From the NCBI GenBank assembly GCA_002346535.1, contig DDZZ01000028.1, positions 46,631-97,356 on the forward strand: a stretch of 50,726 bases of DNA. The letters run 5' to 3'. The notes below the pieces were generated by a model. The model was not told the DNA's origin. It ran no database searches and worked only from the letters and a program-made list of their open reading frames with translations. Shown piece after piece: positions 9,385-18,216 of the stretch (its first letter is position 1; each line of letters starts with the position of its first letter). The position numbers and the translations under genes are program-made. The DNA comes from Opitutales bacterium UBA2995. GTDB lineage: Bacteria; Verrucomicrobiota; Verrucomicrobiia; Opitutales; UBA2995.

Positions 9385-10307
9385 AAGCTCAGTCTCCAGA
9401 TGGAATTGATAGCAATTTATTTGATTTTCTCAGCCATCTTGAAAAAGAGCGAAGGCTGTCCAATTACACGGTTAGAAATTATGGACAGGCAATCCGGGAT
9501 TTTTGTATTTGGATGAAAGACAAATCACGTTGGGACGGAGAATGGGAGAATTTGTCGCCAACGCTGTTAAAACGATTTCTGATAGACAGGCAATCGACCC
9601 ATTCCCGAAGAACTATCCACAATCATTTTTCGGCCCTCAAAACATATTCCCGGTACCTGCAGGCCCGAAAACTGATCCAAAAAAATCCGTTCGCCGGGAT
9701 CGTTCTTCCAAAATTAGATAAACCATTGCCAAAGTTTTTAACGGAGAAACAAATGAGCCAACTGCTGGCAGGACCCATGCGACTTTTGGAAAATGAAAGC
9801 TTGGAGCCGTTCCTCGCTTGGCGCGATCGACTAGTGCTTGAATTACTTTATGGTGCAGGTTTGAGAGTGAGTGAGCTGGCCGGCTTAAACTATGGTGGTA
9901 TTGAATTTAAACGAGGTGTTGCACGCATTCGAGGAAAGGGAAACAAAGAGCGGCTCTGTCCTTTGGGAAAGATAGCGATGCTCGTGCTGGAAAAATTTAA
10001 AACCGAGTATTCACCCGCCGCGGGATTCGACGACCCAGTTCTGCTGGGAAACCGGAAGCACCGTATTCGAGTGCGGCAGGTACAATTAATTGTGAAGAAG
10101 TACCTCGCCTTGGCCGACCTGCCATTAAATTTAACGCCTCACAAGATCAGGCATTCCTTTGCAACCCATCTTTTGAACCATGGTGCTGATCTGAGGCTTG
10201 TTCAGGACCTGCTTGGCCACGCCAGCTTGTCTACGACCCAGGTTTACACCCACGTTTCCATGGGAAGGCTCAAAGATGCTCACCGAAAAGCTCATCCCAG
10301 GGCCTGA
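9381..10307 (+). CDS. xerC: tyrosine recombinase XerC-like
   Basis: The protein is a site-specific tyrosine recombinase of the XerC/XerD type, which resolves chromosome dimers at dif. An N-terminal SAM-like DNA-binding domain (about residues 12-105) precedes the catalytic domain. Catalytic residues can be placed: R162 in GLRVSEL, the lysine in RGKGNKERLCPL, H254 and R257 in HKIRHS, the second His in LGHASLSTTQ, and nucleophile Y289 in VYTHVS. The length of 308 residues matches the chromosomal Xer proteins rather than phage integrases. It is translationally coupled (4-bp overlap) to the metallopeptidase. No integrase attachment site or mobile genes surround it, supporting a housekeeping role. 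XerC versus XerD cannot be decided here. Confidence 0.9.
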   Translation: MKAQSPDGIDSNLFDFLSHLEKERRLSNYTVRNYGQAIRDFCIWMKDKSRWDGEWENLSPTLLKRFLIDRQSTHSRRTIHNHFSALKTYSRYLQARKLIQKNPFAGIVLPKLDKPLPKFLTEKQMSQLLAGPMRLLENESLEPFLAWRDRLVLELLYGAGLRVSELAGLNYGGIEFKRGVARIRGKGNKERLCPLGKIAMLVLEKFKTEYSPAAGFDDPVLLGNRKHRIRVRQVQLIVKKYLALADLPLNLTPHKIRHSFATHLLNHGADLRLVQDLLGHASLSTTQVYTHVSMGRLKDAHRKAHPRA

Positions 10308-10440
10308 GATAAAGTGTTCAACTTGGTTTGAAACAGGTGGAAGGCATTTACCGTAAGGCCGCTTCTTTACTGGTCAATTTTCTGAACTGAACGAGGCCGC
10401 GGTCTTTGGGTAGAGATCGCCCATCAGAATTTAAGAAGCC

Positions 10441-10980
10441 TTACAATACTCGAAGCTTATCCCCGATCTTCACCCCGCCACCCTGCACGGTTTTACAATA
10501 AATGCCTCGCAAGTTGAGATTTCGAAAATCAGGGATGTTTATCCACTTGAGTACATCGGCGCCAAATTCGCCGGCGAATTTGGCGCAGGCGTCATTGAAT
10601 ACATCCGATACTTGTAAAATAACTTTCCCGAGCCTAAAGCAATTTCCAATTTCGAAGTCAGGTTTACTTAGATCGTGATCCACCACAATGTTATCTCCCG
10701 GGTGGTAGTCGTTATTTTTTTCTTTTTGCAGGAGCTCTAAAATTCTGGAGTTGCAAACTGCTACTTGCACCCGTGGATCCGAATACCCATTTTCTAAATG
10801 TTTCCACGTTTTATAAATCCAACGATCACCGACGACACCCTCTTTAACATCGATATCGATTCGATCCGGATACTCTCGAATGCCGTCATCCTTACGCGCA
10901 CAAAGCGAAGTCACACGCCCAGAATAGGGTGCGGATTGAAGGGACTTTTTTAGTAAGGTGAGGCGCGGGTCGTCAGTCAT
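10441..10980 (-). CDS. MOSC domain-containing protein
   Basis: MOSC (molybdenum cofactor sulfurase C-terminal) domains bind molybdopterin or sulfur carriers through a conserved cysteine. Here the sequence GVVGDRWIYKT, the central LGKVILQVSDVFNDACAKF with its conserved cysteine, and the C-terminal GVKIGDKLRVL match the stand-alone bacterial MOSC proteins (YiiM-like). The 179-residue length is in the usual range. It follows the DinG-type helicase gene by only 5 bp on the same strand, so it is probably its operon partner. The substrate is unknown. No molybdopterin biosynthesis genes are nearby. Confidence 0.82.
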   Translation of the reverse strand: MTDDPRLTLLKKSLQSAPYSGRVTSLCARKDDGIREYPDRIDIDVKEGVVGDRWIYKTWKHLENGYSDPRVQVAVCNSRILELLQKEKNNDYHPGDNIVVDHDLSKPDFEIGNCFRLGKVILQVSDVFNDACAKFAGEFGADVLKWINIPDFRNLNLRGIYCKTVQGGGVKIGDKLRVL

Positions 10981-10985
10981 CTTTG

Positions 10986-13043
10986 TTAGTGAGCGTTGTC
11001 GAAAATCCAGTCTCGGTTGGTTTTATTGAACCGATGATAATCTTTTTTTGGTAATGTATTCAAAAACTGGATCCCGTATTGCTTTGTAACAATCCTCGAG
11101 TCGAGAATTGTTATAAAGCCCTGATCGTCTTTTTTGCGTATCAGGCGTCCCATTCCTTGTCTAAATTTTATGATGGCCTCCGGTAAGGTCAGTTCCAAAA
11201 ACGGGCTTTTGCCTTGTTCCTTTAGCCAGTCACTTTTCGCTTCTGCTATGGGGTGAGAGGGGTTTTCGAAGGGTAATCGGGTCATAATCACTTGGGAAAG
11301 AGCAGGTCCCGGTACGTCAACCCCAGCCCAGAAACTATCCGTCCCGAGCAAAACCCCGGTGCCTGCCTTGGCGAATTCTTGGGTAAGTTCGGACCTGGGA
11401 TAATCTTTCCCTTGTTGGAACAAAGGTCTCCCCAATTCTCGGAGCTGAGGTTCGATACGCCGGGCAATCTGATTCAGGTCGTAGTAATTCGTGAAGAGAA
11501 TCAAACTGCCACCTTGGACCTGCTCCACCGCAAATAGAATCATTTCTTCCAGATAGTCCAGATCCTGGCGTCCATCACTGATGGATGGAGGCGGTGAGTC
11601 TTCTGCCACAAAAACCTGGACATTCCGCTCATAGTCGAAGGGCGAATCCACCTGGAAAGCCATTTCCTTTTCAGCCCCAATCTGGCTCTGAAAGTTTTCC
11701 ATAGACGGACCCGTGGCCAAGGTGGCGCTTGTCAGGAGAATTCCAGTGTCGCGCATGAATAGACTTTGTTTGAGGTATTCGGCCACATCAATGGGGGCAC
11801 TTCTCAAGTAGATGATTTTGCCTGCTCGTCCACCTCGTTCCACCCAATATATCTGGTCTTCCAGTGATTGTCCGATAAATTGCTTTATGCCGTTGTACAA
11901 ATCTGTGAGGCGATCTCGTTGGTCTTCGACTATCGATTTCTCAGGGCCATCGTCCAATAAAATAGCGAGTTGCTTAACCCTGATTATCAGACTGCTGAGT
12001 TGAGGTAAAATTGCAGGATCCAACCAGTCGGGTTTATAAATTCTGGCGATTTCCTGCTTTTCCAGGAAGAGGCTGCGTACCTGATCAAAGAATACATCAC
12101 TCTCTTTACGTACTCGAACGACCAACTCGTAATCCCGTTGTTTTCCATGGTGTTTCAATAGTCCTTTTTTGCATTTGGGATTATAGAGAAAGGAAAGCAA
12201 TCGATTCACTCCGTAGGAGCTGATACCCATTCCGAAATGGCCCGTGGCGACTGTCGGTACCGTGTGAGCCTCATCCAGGATTACAAAATCTTCAGGATAT
12301 AAAACGCCTCGACCCTTTGGAGCCGGCATTCCTGATCCTAAAAGTGAGAATAACAGGCTATGATTTACGATGAGTATATGTGCGTCTCGAATTTTGTTTT
12401 GGGCCTTTTGGTAATGGCACACTTTCGGATCACAGTGCTTTTTATTGCACGCGGAGGAGTCGGCACTTACCCAGTCCCAAACTTCGAAGGAAGGCTGAGG
12501 AACCAATTCTTGGCGAATGCCCGATTTAGTTTCTAACGACCAATTTACGATGCGTTGTAGGTCCGTTTGTTCTTTGCTCGAGATAAGCTCGGTCTTTTGC
12601 GCGATAGCTTGATCCAGCCGCGTGGTGCACAGGTAATTTCCTTTTCCAATCAGAAAAGCTACTTTGAAGACTGCAAAAGGGTTCAGTTCAGGAACGCTTT
12701 TAAACAGACGCTTACAAATCTCGAGATCCTTATCCTTAATTTGCTCTTGGAGCGAAATGGTGTGTGTGGCTACAACGCTTTGCCGCTTGTTTCGCACCGC
12801 GTGCAAAATAGCAGGTATCAGATACGCCAGGCTTTTCCCTACCCCGGTTCCCGCCTCAAAGAGGAGTGGCTGATCATTTGATAAAGCACCTATAACTTCT
12901 CGGGCCATCGTTTCCTGCTGCGGCCGATACTCCATGCCCAGATGCTGTTGTAGCCAGCCGTTTTCCTGAAAGGTTTTGCGGATCCACTTGAATAAGACTT
13001 CTTGAGTGGAATTTGCCTCGAGCTCGTTTTGAAAACCAATCAT
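10986..13043 (-). CDS. dinG: ATP-dependent helicase, DinG/XPD family
   Basis: A superfamily 2 iron-sulfur DNA helicase of the DinG/XPD type, expected to unwind DNA 5'-3' during repair or R-loop removal. Walker A EAGTGVGKS spans residues 63-71 and the DEAH box appears as VILDEAHTV. Four cysteines placed for a [4Fe-4S] cluster are visible: one in GKGNYLCTT and three in the group CNKKHCDPKVC. The C-terminal half has GTDSFWAGVDVPG and the arginine-finger motif FRQGMGRLIRKKDD. No N-terminal exonuclease domain is present, as in E. coli DinG. The length of 685 residues fits. It is the first gene of a pair with the MOSC protein and is followed on the other side by a cysH pseudogene. Confidence 0.9.
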   Translation of the reverse strand: MIGFQNELEANSTQEVLFKWIRKTFQENGWLQQHLGMEYRPQQETMAREVIGALSNDQPLLFEAGTGVGKSLAYLIPAILHAVRNKRQSVVATHTISLQEQIKDKDLEICKRLFKSVPELNPFAVFKVAFLIGKGNYLCTTRLDQAIAQKTELISSKEQTDLQRIVNWSLETKSGIRQELVPQPSFEVWDWVSADSSACNKKHCDPKVCHYQKAQNKIRDAHILIVNHSLLFSLLGSGMPAPKGRGVLYPEDFVILDEAHTVPTVATGHFGMGISSYGVNRLLSFLYNPKCKKGLLKHHGKQRDYELVVRVRKESDVFFDQVRSLFLEKQEIARIYKPDWLDPAILPQLSSLIIRVKQLAILLDDGPEKSIVEDQRDRLTDLYNGIKQFIGQSLEDQIYWVERGGRAGKIIYLRSAPIDVAEYLKQSLFMRDTGILLTSATLATGPSMENFQSQIGAEKEMAFQVDSPFDYERNVQVFVAEDSPPPSISDGRQDLDYLEEMILFAVEQVQGGSLILFTNYYDLNQIARRIEPQLRELGRPLFQQGKDYPRSELTQEFAKAGTGVLLGTDSFWAGVDVPGPALSQVIMTRLPFENPSHPIAEAKSDWLKEQGKSPFLELTLPEAIIKFRQGMGRLIRKKDDQGFITILDSRIVTKQYGIQFLNTLPKKDYHRFNKTNRDWIFDNAH

Positions 13044-13216
13044 TGAAGGTGTTCAAACGTTCAGGAATCGAGGTGTCGACCCAAAAGCTAATATTTGATG
13101 ATTCCTTATTGAATTTTCCGTTTTTGCATTCTCAAATAAAGATTTGAAAATGGGAATTTCGCCTCTTTATTTATGAATAAATTGTCTAAAACGCCTAAGA
13201 TAAGATACGTCCCCTG

Positions 13217-13568
13217 TTGCAACAGTTTAAAAACCAGGCGCTGAAACCAGCCTTAAAAGGAGCGGTCATCGTTTAGATGATGCGACGGCCGCCCAGCGCA
13301 TTCGCTGGGCGGTTGAACAATTTGGTGATCAATTGGTGATGAGCACCAGTTCTAGTGCCCAATCAGGTGTGATGCTTCACCTGGTTTCAACCATCGCTTC
13401 CCAAGTGCCTATAATTTCGGTGGATACGGGTTATTTATCCATAGGAGATACCCATAGCACGTCCAAGTTACGGGATGGCATGGGGATCCCGAGGACACAA
13501 GACTTGGGGGCCTTAAGCGGGAATGTGAGCTGCATGAATTGCCGGGTCAGAACGACTTTCAAATTTAA
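13217..13568 (+). pseudogene. cysH: cysH (PAPS/APS reductase) pseudogene with internal deletion
   Basis: Three reading frames add up to the two ends of a phosphoadenylylsulfate reductase. Frame one gives a weak N-terminus (13217-13276). The second frame reads AAQRIRWAVEQFGDQLVMST and then HLVSTI, ending in VDTGYL, the family's N-terminal core. It runs directly into SIGDTHSTSKLRDGM, which belongs near the C-terminus. After that the frame changes and the conserved tail EDTRLGGLKRECELHEL appears, ending at a TAA (13566-13568). Compared with E. coli CysH, where DTGYLF and EGYLS are roughly 125 residues apart, the middle of the enzyme is absent. The retained tail includes the redox cysteine in KRECELHE. 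The gene cannot make an active enzyme. Confidence 0.85.
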
Positions 13569-13574
13569 AGCAAT

Positions 13575-14132
13575 CTAGCCGTCGGCGTTTTTATAATTCT
13601 TACACCGGTATTTGAGGAGAATGCTTGATTCGCCCAAGCGTGAAGATTCCAATAGTTCAAGTTGCCCTGTCCAACTTCTATGGATCAATGGCATTCCTGA
13701 ACCAAACAATTGTGGTTCTAATGTGATCCAGAATTCATCAATGAGTTCGGCTTTTAAAAATTCGGTGTAGACTGAACTCCCTCCCAATATAGCGACTGAT
13801 GCATCCTGGTATCCGGCCGAGCGAATTATATCCAACTGCTTTTCGGGAGGTAAGGCTGTAAAATGAATTTTATGTGGAATTTCCTGATCGCTATATATCT
13901 CGGGAGAGCGGGAGAGGATAATTCGCAAACCTCGTTTACCGGATTTAACTTGCTTCAGAATATGGGGCTTAGCGGCATCATAAGTTTTGCGGCCCATGAC
14001 TTTGACCGGAAATTCTTCCATTAATTGAGTGAACCACTTTTTGTCGGCTTCGGAGGTAAACTCAGTTCCTGGTTCATCCCTTCTTGTGATGAACCCTTCC
14101 AGCGATTGGGCAGCAATAGCGATTAGTTGCAT
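13575..14132 (-). CDS. dihydrofolate reductase / RibD C-terminal family protein
   Basis: The fold is that of dihydrofolate reductases and the RibD reductase domain, with an NADPH-binding core. Visible marks are the N-terminal IAIAAQSLEGFI, the VMGRKTYDA block (MGRKT, the NADPH-phosphate contact in DHFR), IILSRSP, and VAILGGSSVY (GG pair binding the cofactor). At 185 residues it is a free-standing reductase. Whether it reduces dihydrofolate, a riboflavin intermediate or something else cannot be told from sequence alone; the divergent N-terminus makes true DHFR less likely. Its 3' end lies 6 bp from the cysH pseudogene and its start is divergent from prfB. Confidence 0.75.
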   Translation of the reverse strand: MQLIAIAAQSLEGFITRRDEPGTEFTSEADKKWFTQLMEEFPVKVMGRKTYDAAKPHILKQVKSGKRGLRIILSRSPEIYSDQEIPHKIHFTALPPEKQLDIIRSAGYQDASVAILGGSSVYTEFLKAELIDEFWITLEPQLFGSGMPLIHRSWTGQLELLESSRLGESSILLKYRCKNYKNADG

Positions 14133-14212
14133 TAATAGGTGTAAATTCTTCTGAGAAAAGAAATTGTCTTCGTGCTTGCAAAAAGGAAACAGGTTTTTTC
14201 TTTGAACCAGTT

Positions 14213-15356
14213 ATGATAATTCCGGATACAAAGTCACTCATCGACGAAATAAACAAGCGCGGCGGTTACTTGTGGAGGTATCTTTGACGTTGAAAACAAG
14301 CAGGCCGAAATTGCAAAGATGGAGGCCACGATGGCCGAGCCGGGTTTTTGGGATAATCAAAGTAAAGCACAAGAAACGGTCACTCGCCTGAACGTGGTCA
14401 AGCGATCGGTAAACCTGATGACTGGTTTTCAGGCTCAGGTCGATGATATGAACACTCTGGCTGAGCTCGTTGAGGAAGAAGAAGGTGATTTGGATGGCGA
14501 ATTTTCCCAGGAATTGAAGATCACTGCTGAAGCCTTGTTTGGATCGCTCGAGGAGCTAGAGATTGCTTCCTTCCTGAGTGGTCCGCATGATTCCGCCAAT
14601 GCATTCCTTACTATTCATTCAGGAGCCGGTGGCACGGAATCCTGTGATTGGGCCGAAATCCTCTACCGCCAGTATACACGATGGGCTGAGAGGAACGGCT
14701 ATGAAGTTGACGTCCAAGACATGCAACAGGGCGAAGAAGCCGGATTGAGTCGCGTAACGATTATGATCAAGGGCTTAAACGCTTACGGTTATGCGAAGGC
14801 AGAGCGAGGCGTTCATCGCTTAGTCCGTATTTCACCCTTCGATTCCAATAAACGAAGGCACACGTCCTTTTGTTCGATAGATGTTATTGCCGAAATCGTC
14901 GATGACATTGATATTGAGATAAATGAAGAGGATTTGCGGGTAGACACATATCGGTCCAGTGGAGCCGGCGGTCAACACGTAAATAAAACAGAATCCGCAA
15001 TTCGCCTTACTCATTTGCCATCGGGTATTGTTGTGGCTTGTCAGAACGAGCGTTCGCAACATAAAAACCGGGCAACTGCGATGAGAATGCTTAAATCCCG
15101 ACTTTATGAAAAGATGCAGGATGAAAAACGGGCTGAAATGGATAAGTTTTACGGTGAAAAAGGCGAGATTGGCTGGGGCAATCAAATCCGTAGTTACGTT
15201 TTTCAACCCTATCAAATGGTCAAGGATTTACGGACTGGCGTGGATACATCCGACATACAGGGTGTCATGGATGGGGATATCAATCGTTTTATTCACGCAT
15301 GGTTGCGTGCCGGTTGCCCCACTTCCCGAAACAAGGATATAAACATGGAGGAGTAA
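14213..15356 (+). CDS. prfB: peptide chain release factor 2, expressed by programmed +1 frameshift
   Basis: RF2 recognises UAA and UGA and triggers peptide release. The ORF begins at ATG 14213 and reads 24 codons to an in-frame TGA (14285-14287), then must shift +1 at CTT-TGA-C to continue as 356 codons to the TAA at 15354. The reassembled protein of about 380 residues has the recognition motif SPF at 207-209 and the catalytic GGQ at 252-254, nearly the same positions as in E. coli RF2. Codon use and sequence show no damage. The 80-bp gap to the divergent DHFR-like gene must hold the promoter. The next gene follows with its GTG start 3 bp after the stop, so translation is probably coupled. 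Confidence 0.96.
14274..14288 (+). promoter_or_regulatory. prfB programmed frameshift (recoding) site
   Basis: The site has an internal Shine-Dalgarno GGAGG (14274-14278), three nucleotides, then the slippery CTT (14282-14284) and the UGA (14285-14287) followed by C. This is the same layout and spacing as in E. coli prfB. The weak UGA-C context lets RF2 concentration set the frameshift level, giving autoregulation. Reading frames on both sides fit exactly. Confidence 0.95.
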
Positions 15357-15358
15357 AA

Positions 15359-16777
15359 GTGATTCTTCCTCGAGAACAGAGCGGACATTCTTATCATCGC
15401 CTTAAAGAATCCTTCAAGGCTACTCCCATGTTTGAGGACAAGACCTGGAAGCTCTCTCCTCATGCCTGGCCCATAACCCAAAGTGAATTAGACGAAATCA
15501 ATCTTTTGGGCCAGGCCTGTCTGGATTTTCATAAGGCGCTTGAAATACTATATCTCCGGTCCTCGGACGGAAAGAAGCTGCTGAGGAATAAAGATCTGAT
15601 CGCATCCTGGGTTGCAGATTATTTGGACAGAGGGAAACCCCATCACCTTATTCGCCATGGGTGCTGCAAATTCTCTCGAGGTCAGTTACCCTCCGTAATC
15701 CGACCCGATCTTTTGCTGACCGATTCCGGATTTGCCCTGACTGAAATAGATTCCGTTCCAGGAGGTATCGGTTTAACCGCTTTCTTGAACCAATTGTATT
15801 CAGAAGTTAACGACAACGTAATTGGGAGAGGCGATCTGATACTGGGAAGGTTTTACCAGGCTCTGGCTGCCAAGGCACCTGATAAACATGCTCCATTAAT
15901 TACGATTGTGGTTAGCGACGAGGCTGCAACTTACCGCCCGGAAATGGTTTGGATTTGCGAGGAGATGCAGAAACAAGGCAAACGGGTTTATTGTTGTCAT
16001 CCCGATGATGTCTATCCACTTGGAGATGTTCTGCATGTTTCCATCGATGGAAACCCAGAAAAGGTGGATGTCATATACCGTTTTTTTGAGCTATTTGATC
16101 TGCCGAACTTGAAGACGACTCCCTATTTTTTCGAAGCCTTGAAGCAGGAGGTCGTTGAGTTGACTCCTCCCATGCGGGCATTTCAGGAAGAAAAGCTAAG
16201 CCTTGGTTTGTTTCATCATGGCATGCTTAAAGATTTTTGGCGGGAAAATTTGCCAAAGCGTTCATTGAGTGCACTGGCTAAAACGATTCCAAAAAGTTGG
16301 GTGATGGATCACACACCCTTACCACCAACTGCCGTTTTAGATGGTCCTTTGGTTGGCGGGCAACCCATTCGTGAATGGTCGGATCTTTCCGAAGCATCTA
16401 AGAAAGAGCGCAATTTGATTATTAAAATTAGCGGATTTCATGAAACAGCTTGGGGAGCACGCAGTGTGATCTTCGGTTCTGATTCTTCGAAGGAGGAATG
16501 GCGTGAAGGAATCGAACAAGCGGTTCAAATGAGTGGAAGTCATCTCCATGTGTTACAGGAGTACCGGAAACCCAAGCGGTTCACCCATCCAGTATTTGCT
16601 GATCCGGAGAACACCTTTGAAATGCAGGGACGATTGCGACTTTGCCCGTATTTTTTTGTGCAAGGAGACAAAGCGGAACTCGTTGGCATCCTGGCTACAT
16701 TCTGCCCTGCGGATAAGAAGATCATTCACGGAATGCGGGATGCCGCCATGCTTCCATGCCAGTTAGTAGCAGATTAG
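15359..16777 (+). CDS. uncharacterised protein, ATP-grasp-like
   Basis: I do not recognise a named family. The protein has 472 residues from GTG 15359, which is chosen because a GGAGGAG ribosome-binding site (15347-15353) sits 5 nt upstream, just inside the end of prfB. Several blocks resemble the circularly permuted ATP-grasp proteins (glutathionylspermidine-synthase-like): RPDLLLTDSGFALTEIDSVP early, VDVIYRFFELFD in the middle, LIIKISGFHETAWGARS where an ATP-binding strand would lie, and VLQEYRKPKRF. No signal peptide or transmembrane segment is evident. It is translationally coupled to prfB. An amide- or peptide-bond ligase role is inference and the substrate is unknown. Confidence 0.6.
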   Translation: MILPREQSGHSYHRLKESFKATPMFEDKTWKLSPHAWPITQSELDEINLLGQACLDFHKALEILYLRSSDGKKLLRNKDLIASWVADYLDRGKPHHLIRHGCCKFSRGQLPSVIRPDLLLTDSGFALTEIDSVPGGIGLTAFLNQLYSEVNDNVIGRGDLILGRFYQALAAKAPDKHAPLITIVVSDEAATYRPEMVWICEEMQKQGKRVYCCHPDDVYPLGDVLHVSIDGNPEKVDVIYRFFELFDLPNLKTTPYFFEALKQEVVELTPPMRAFQEEKLSLGLFHHGMLKDFWRENLPKRSLSALAKTIPKSWVMDHTPLPPTAVLDGPLVGGQPIREWSDLSEASKKERNLIIKISGFHETAWGARSVIFGSDSSKEEWREGIEQAVQMSGSHLHVLQEYRKPKRFTHPVFADPENTFEMQGRLRLCPYFFVQGDKAELVGILATFCPADKKIIHGMRDAAMLPCQLVAD

Positions 16778-16807
16778 TCCGAATACGACTTTGTATTTTC
16801 CAGTCTT

Positions 16808-17593
16808 CTATGCCAGCTTGTTAAACTTGAGTGTTGAGACGCTGATATTTCCATTGTTGAAAGTATCCCAGTCGTTCGGCAAACCAGGGCGAGATTCGAT
16901 GGTTGCACGCCCAGAATAACGAAATCGAAATGTGTCGTTCCCGCGACGTTCAAAAAAGCTTCCAATTTTAATTTTGCCTGGTTGGGTAGCGATCCATTTA
17001 GAACTCTCATCGACGCGCGAGGGAAAATTCACATTGTCGACCTGGCAATCCTCATTCCCCTCTCCTACTTTTTTCAGCGTATAATCAGTTGCCAATTTCG
17101 CAGCCCTATCCACCCTGGTCCGCACTGTCTCGGTCGGATTGACCTGGTCCAGTTTCACTTCATTAAAATCTTTGGCTAATAGATGAATTGAGAAGGCGAC
17201 TGCAGGTATTTCCCATCCGGCTCCTTCCAGAGCTCCCGCAAGAGTTCCGGAACTCAAGAGAATTGGCAGGAGGGCATTGAATCCCACATTAATGCCTGAA
17301 ACCACCACATCCGGTTTTTTCGGCAGTAAATGACCGAGGGCGATGTTTACAGCATCCGTCGGTGTGCCGTCAATGGCCCATGCTTTCGCACCATCGAATC
17401 CAGTGTATTCTTCTATTTGAATTTCCTGGTGGCGGGAAACTTTTCGGCCTACCCAACTTTGCTCCTGTTTTGGAGCTGCCACGTAAACATTTCCTTGGGC
17501 GGACAAGGCATTTACCAGGGCCCTTAAAAAATAAACTTCTATCCCGTCGTCGTTGGTGACAAGAAACGTTAGCCTTTCCTGTGATTTTATCAT
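16808..17593 (-). CDS. surE: 5'/3'-nucleotidase SurE
   Basis: SurE is a metal-dependent nucleotidase acting on nucleoside monophosphates and short polyphosphates, linked to stationary-phase survival. The metal-binding motif NDDG is at residues 14-17 and the family motifs GTPTDAVNIAL, VVSGINVGFN and GTLAGALEG are all present. The length of 261 residues is normal. It is convergent with the ATP-grasp-like gene, with a 30-bp gap, and appears monocistronic. Confidence 0.94.
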   Translation of the reverse strand: MIKSQERLTFLVTNDDGIEVYFLRALVNALSAQGNVYVAAPKQEQSWVGRKVSRHQEIQIEEYTGFDGAKAWAIDGTPTDAVNIALGHLLPKKPDVVVSGINVGFNALLPILLSSGTLAGALEGAGWEIPAVAFSIHLLAKDFNEVKLDQVNPTETVRTRVDRAAKLATDYTLKKVGEGNEDCQVDNVNFPSRVDESSKWIATQPGKIKIGSFFERRGNDTFRFRYSGRATIESRPGLPNDWDTFNNGNISVSTLKFNKLA

Positions 17594-17905
17594 TTTGGTT
17601 TCCTTCGCTTTGGGTTGTTTTCCCCGGAAAACCAGGAAGCATAGTGGATTTTGAGAAGCTATTAGGATGTGTGTTCAGGACGCATATCCACCCAAATAAA
17701 GCAGGTCCTCTTCTTTTGAAAAGGTTTTAGTTTCTAGAATTGTATAATCTGCGGCTTTCCTTCAATGGAGCCAATTTTTTGAAAAATGCCCCAAAATGGC
17801 TGATTTCTTCCGTCCACACCTGATGATAGGATGGGGGATAGACCTAAATGGGGGGCGGAGGAGCCTTAATCGTTTGTGCAAGCGGCCCAGAATACTTTGG
17901 TTTAT
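17594..17905. other. intergenic stretch, no gene seen
   Basis: About 310 bp between divergent surE and a small ORF. It is AT-rich in the middle, with a TATAAT at 17743-17748 that could be a -10 box for the rightward ORF, but no -35 at good spacing. No tRNA, repeat or coding remnant was recognised. Confidence 0.3.
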
Positions 17906-18127
17906 ATGCGTATGGAAGTGTATCTAAAATTTAAATTTGCTTGTTTGGCATTCTTATTGATTGCCCTTGGTGGCGTGGTGTCCCTTCTTCCCAGTAGTTT
18001 CAAAGGGTTGCATGCCGAGTCTACTTTTGTGTCCGGCCAGAACGAGGAATTGCTGGATACAATTTTTGAAGAGGAGAAATCCAATGCCGTTTGCCGATTC
18101 CTCAAATCAAAGAAGTTGAAGGCCTGA
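17906..18127 (+). CDS. small membrane or secreted protein, uncharacterised
   Basis: A 73-residue ORF with an N-terminal hydrophobic segment of about 20 residues (residues 10-30, containing FACLAFLLIALGGVV), then a polar tail ending in a lysine-rich LKSKKLKA. It could be a signal peptide followed by a short secreted peptide, or a single-pass membrane protein. ATG 17906 is the most natural start; a GTG at 17876 would add ten residues. The stop lies 34 bp before a good bidirectional terminator, which supports a real transcription unit. No family recognised. Confidence 0.45.
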   Translation: MRMEVYLKFKFACLAFLLIALGGVVSLLPSSFKGLHAESTFVSGQNEELLDTIFEEEKSNAVCRFLKSKKLKA

Positions 18128-18161
18128 CGGGCTAACCAACTTTTTTCTGTTGCTGTTAGTT

Positions 18162-18190
18162 AAAAAGCCCACTGAAACAGCGGGCTTTTT
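18162..18190. terminator. bidirectional rho-independent terminator
   Basis: An A-tract, GCCC, an 11-nt loop (actgaaacagc), GGGC and a T-tract form a strong hairpin (AAAAAGCCC ... GGGCTTTTT) with U-runs on either strand. It lies between the convergent small ORF and pnp and would serve both. Confidence 0.8.
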
Positions 18191-18216
18191 CATTAAAGAA
18201 TTTGATTTGTCCTGGC

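Noticed and set aside
9381..10307. Xer-type recombinase as the sign of a genomic island
   Set aside because: It has the length and motifs of a housekeeping XerC/D, is coupled to mazG and a metallopeptidase, and no attachment site, transposase or phage gene is nearby.
13140..13205. AT-rich inverted repeat upstream of the cysH relic as a regulator binding site
   Set aside because: TTTATT/AATAAA arms are short and expected by chance in AT-rich DNA; no second copy seen.
17716..17748. Sigma-70 promoter before the small ORF at 17906
   Set aside because: TATAAT is good, but the only TTGAAA is 21 bp upstream, too far for a normal spacer.
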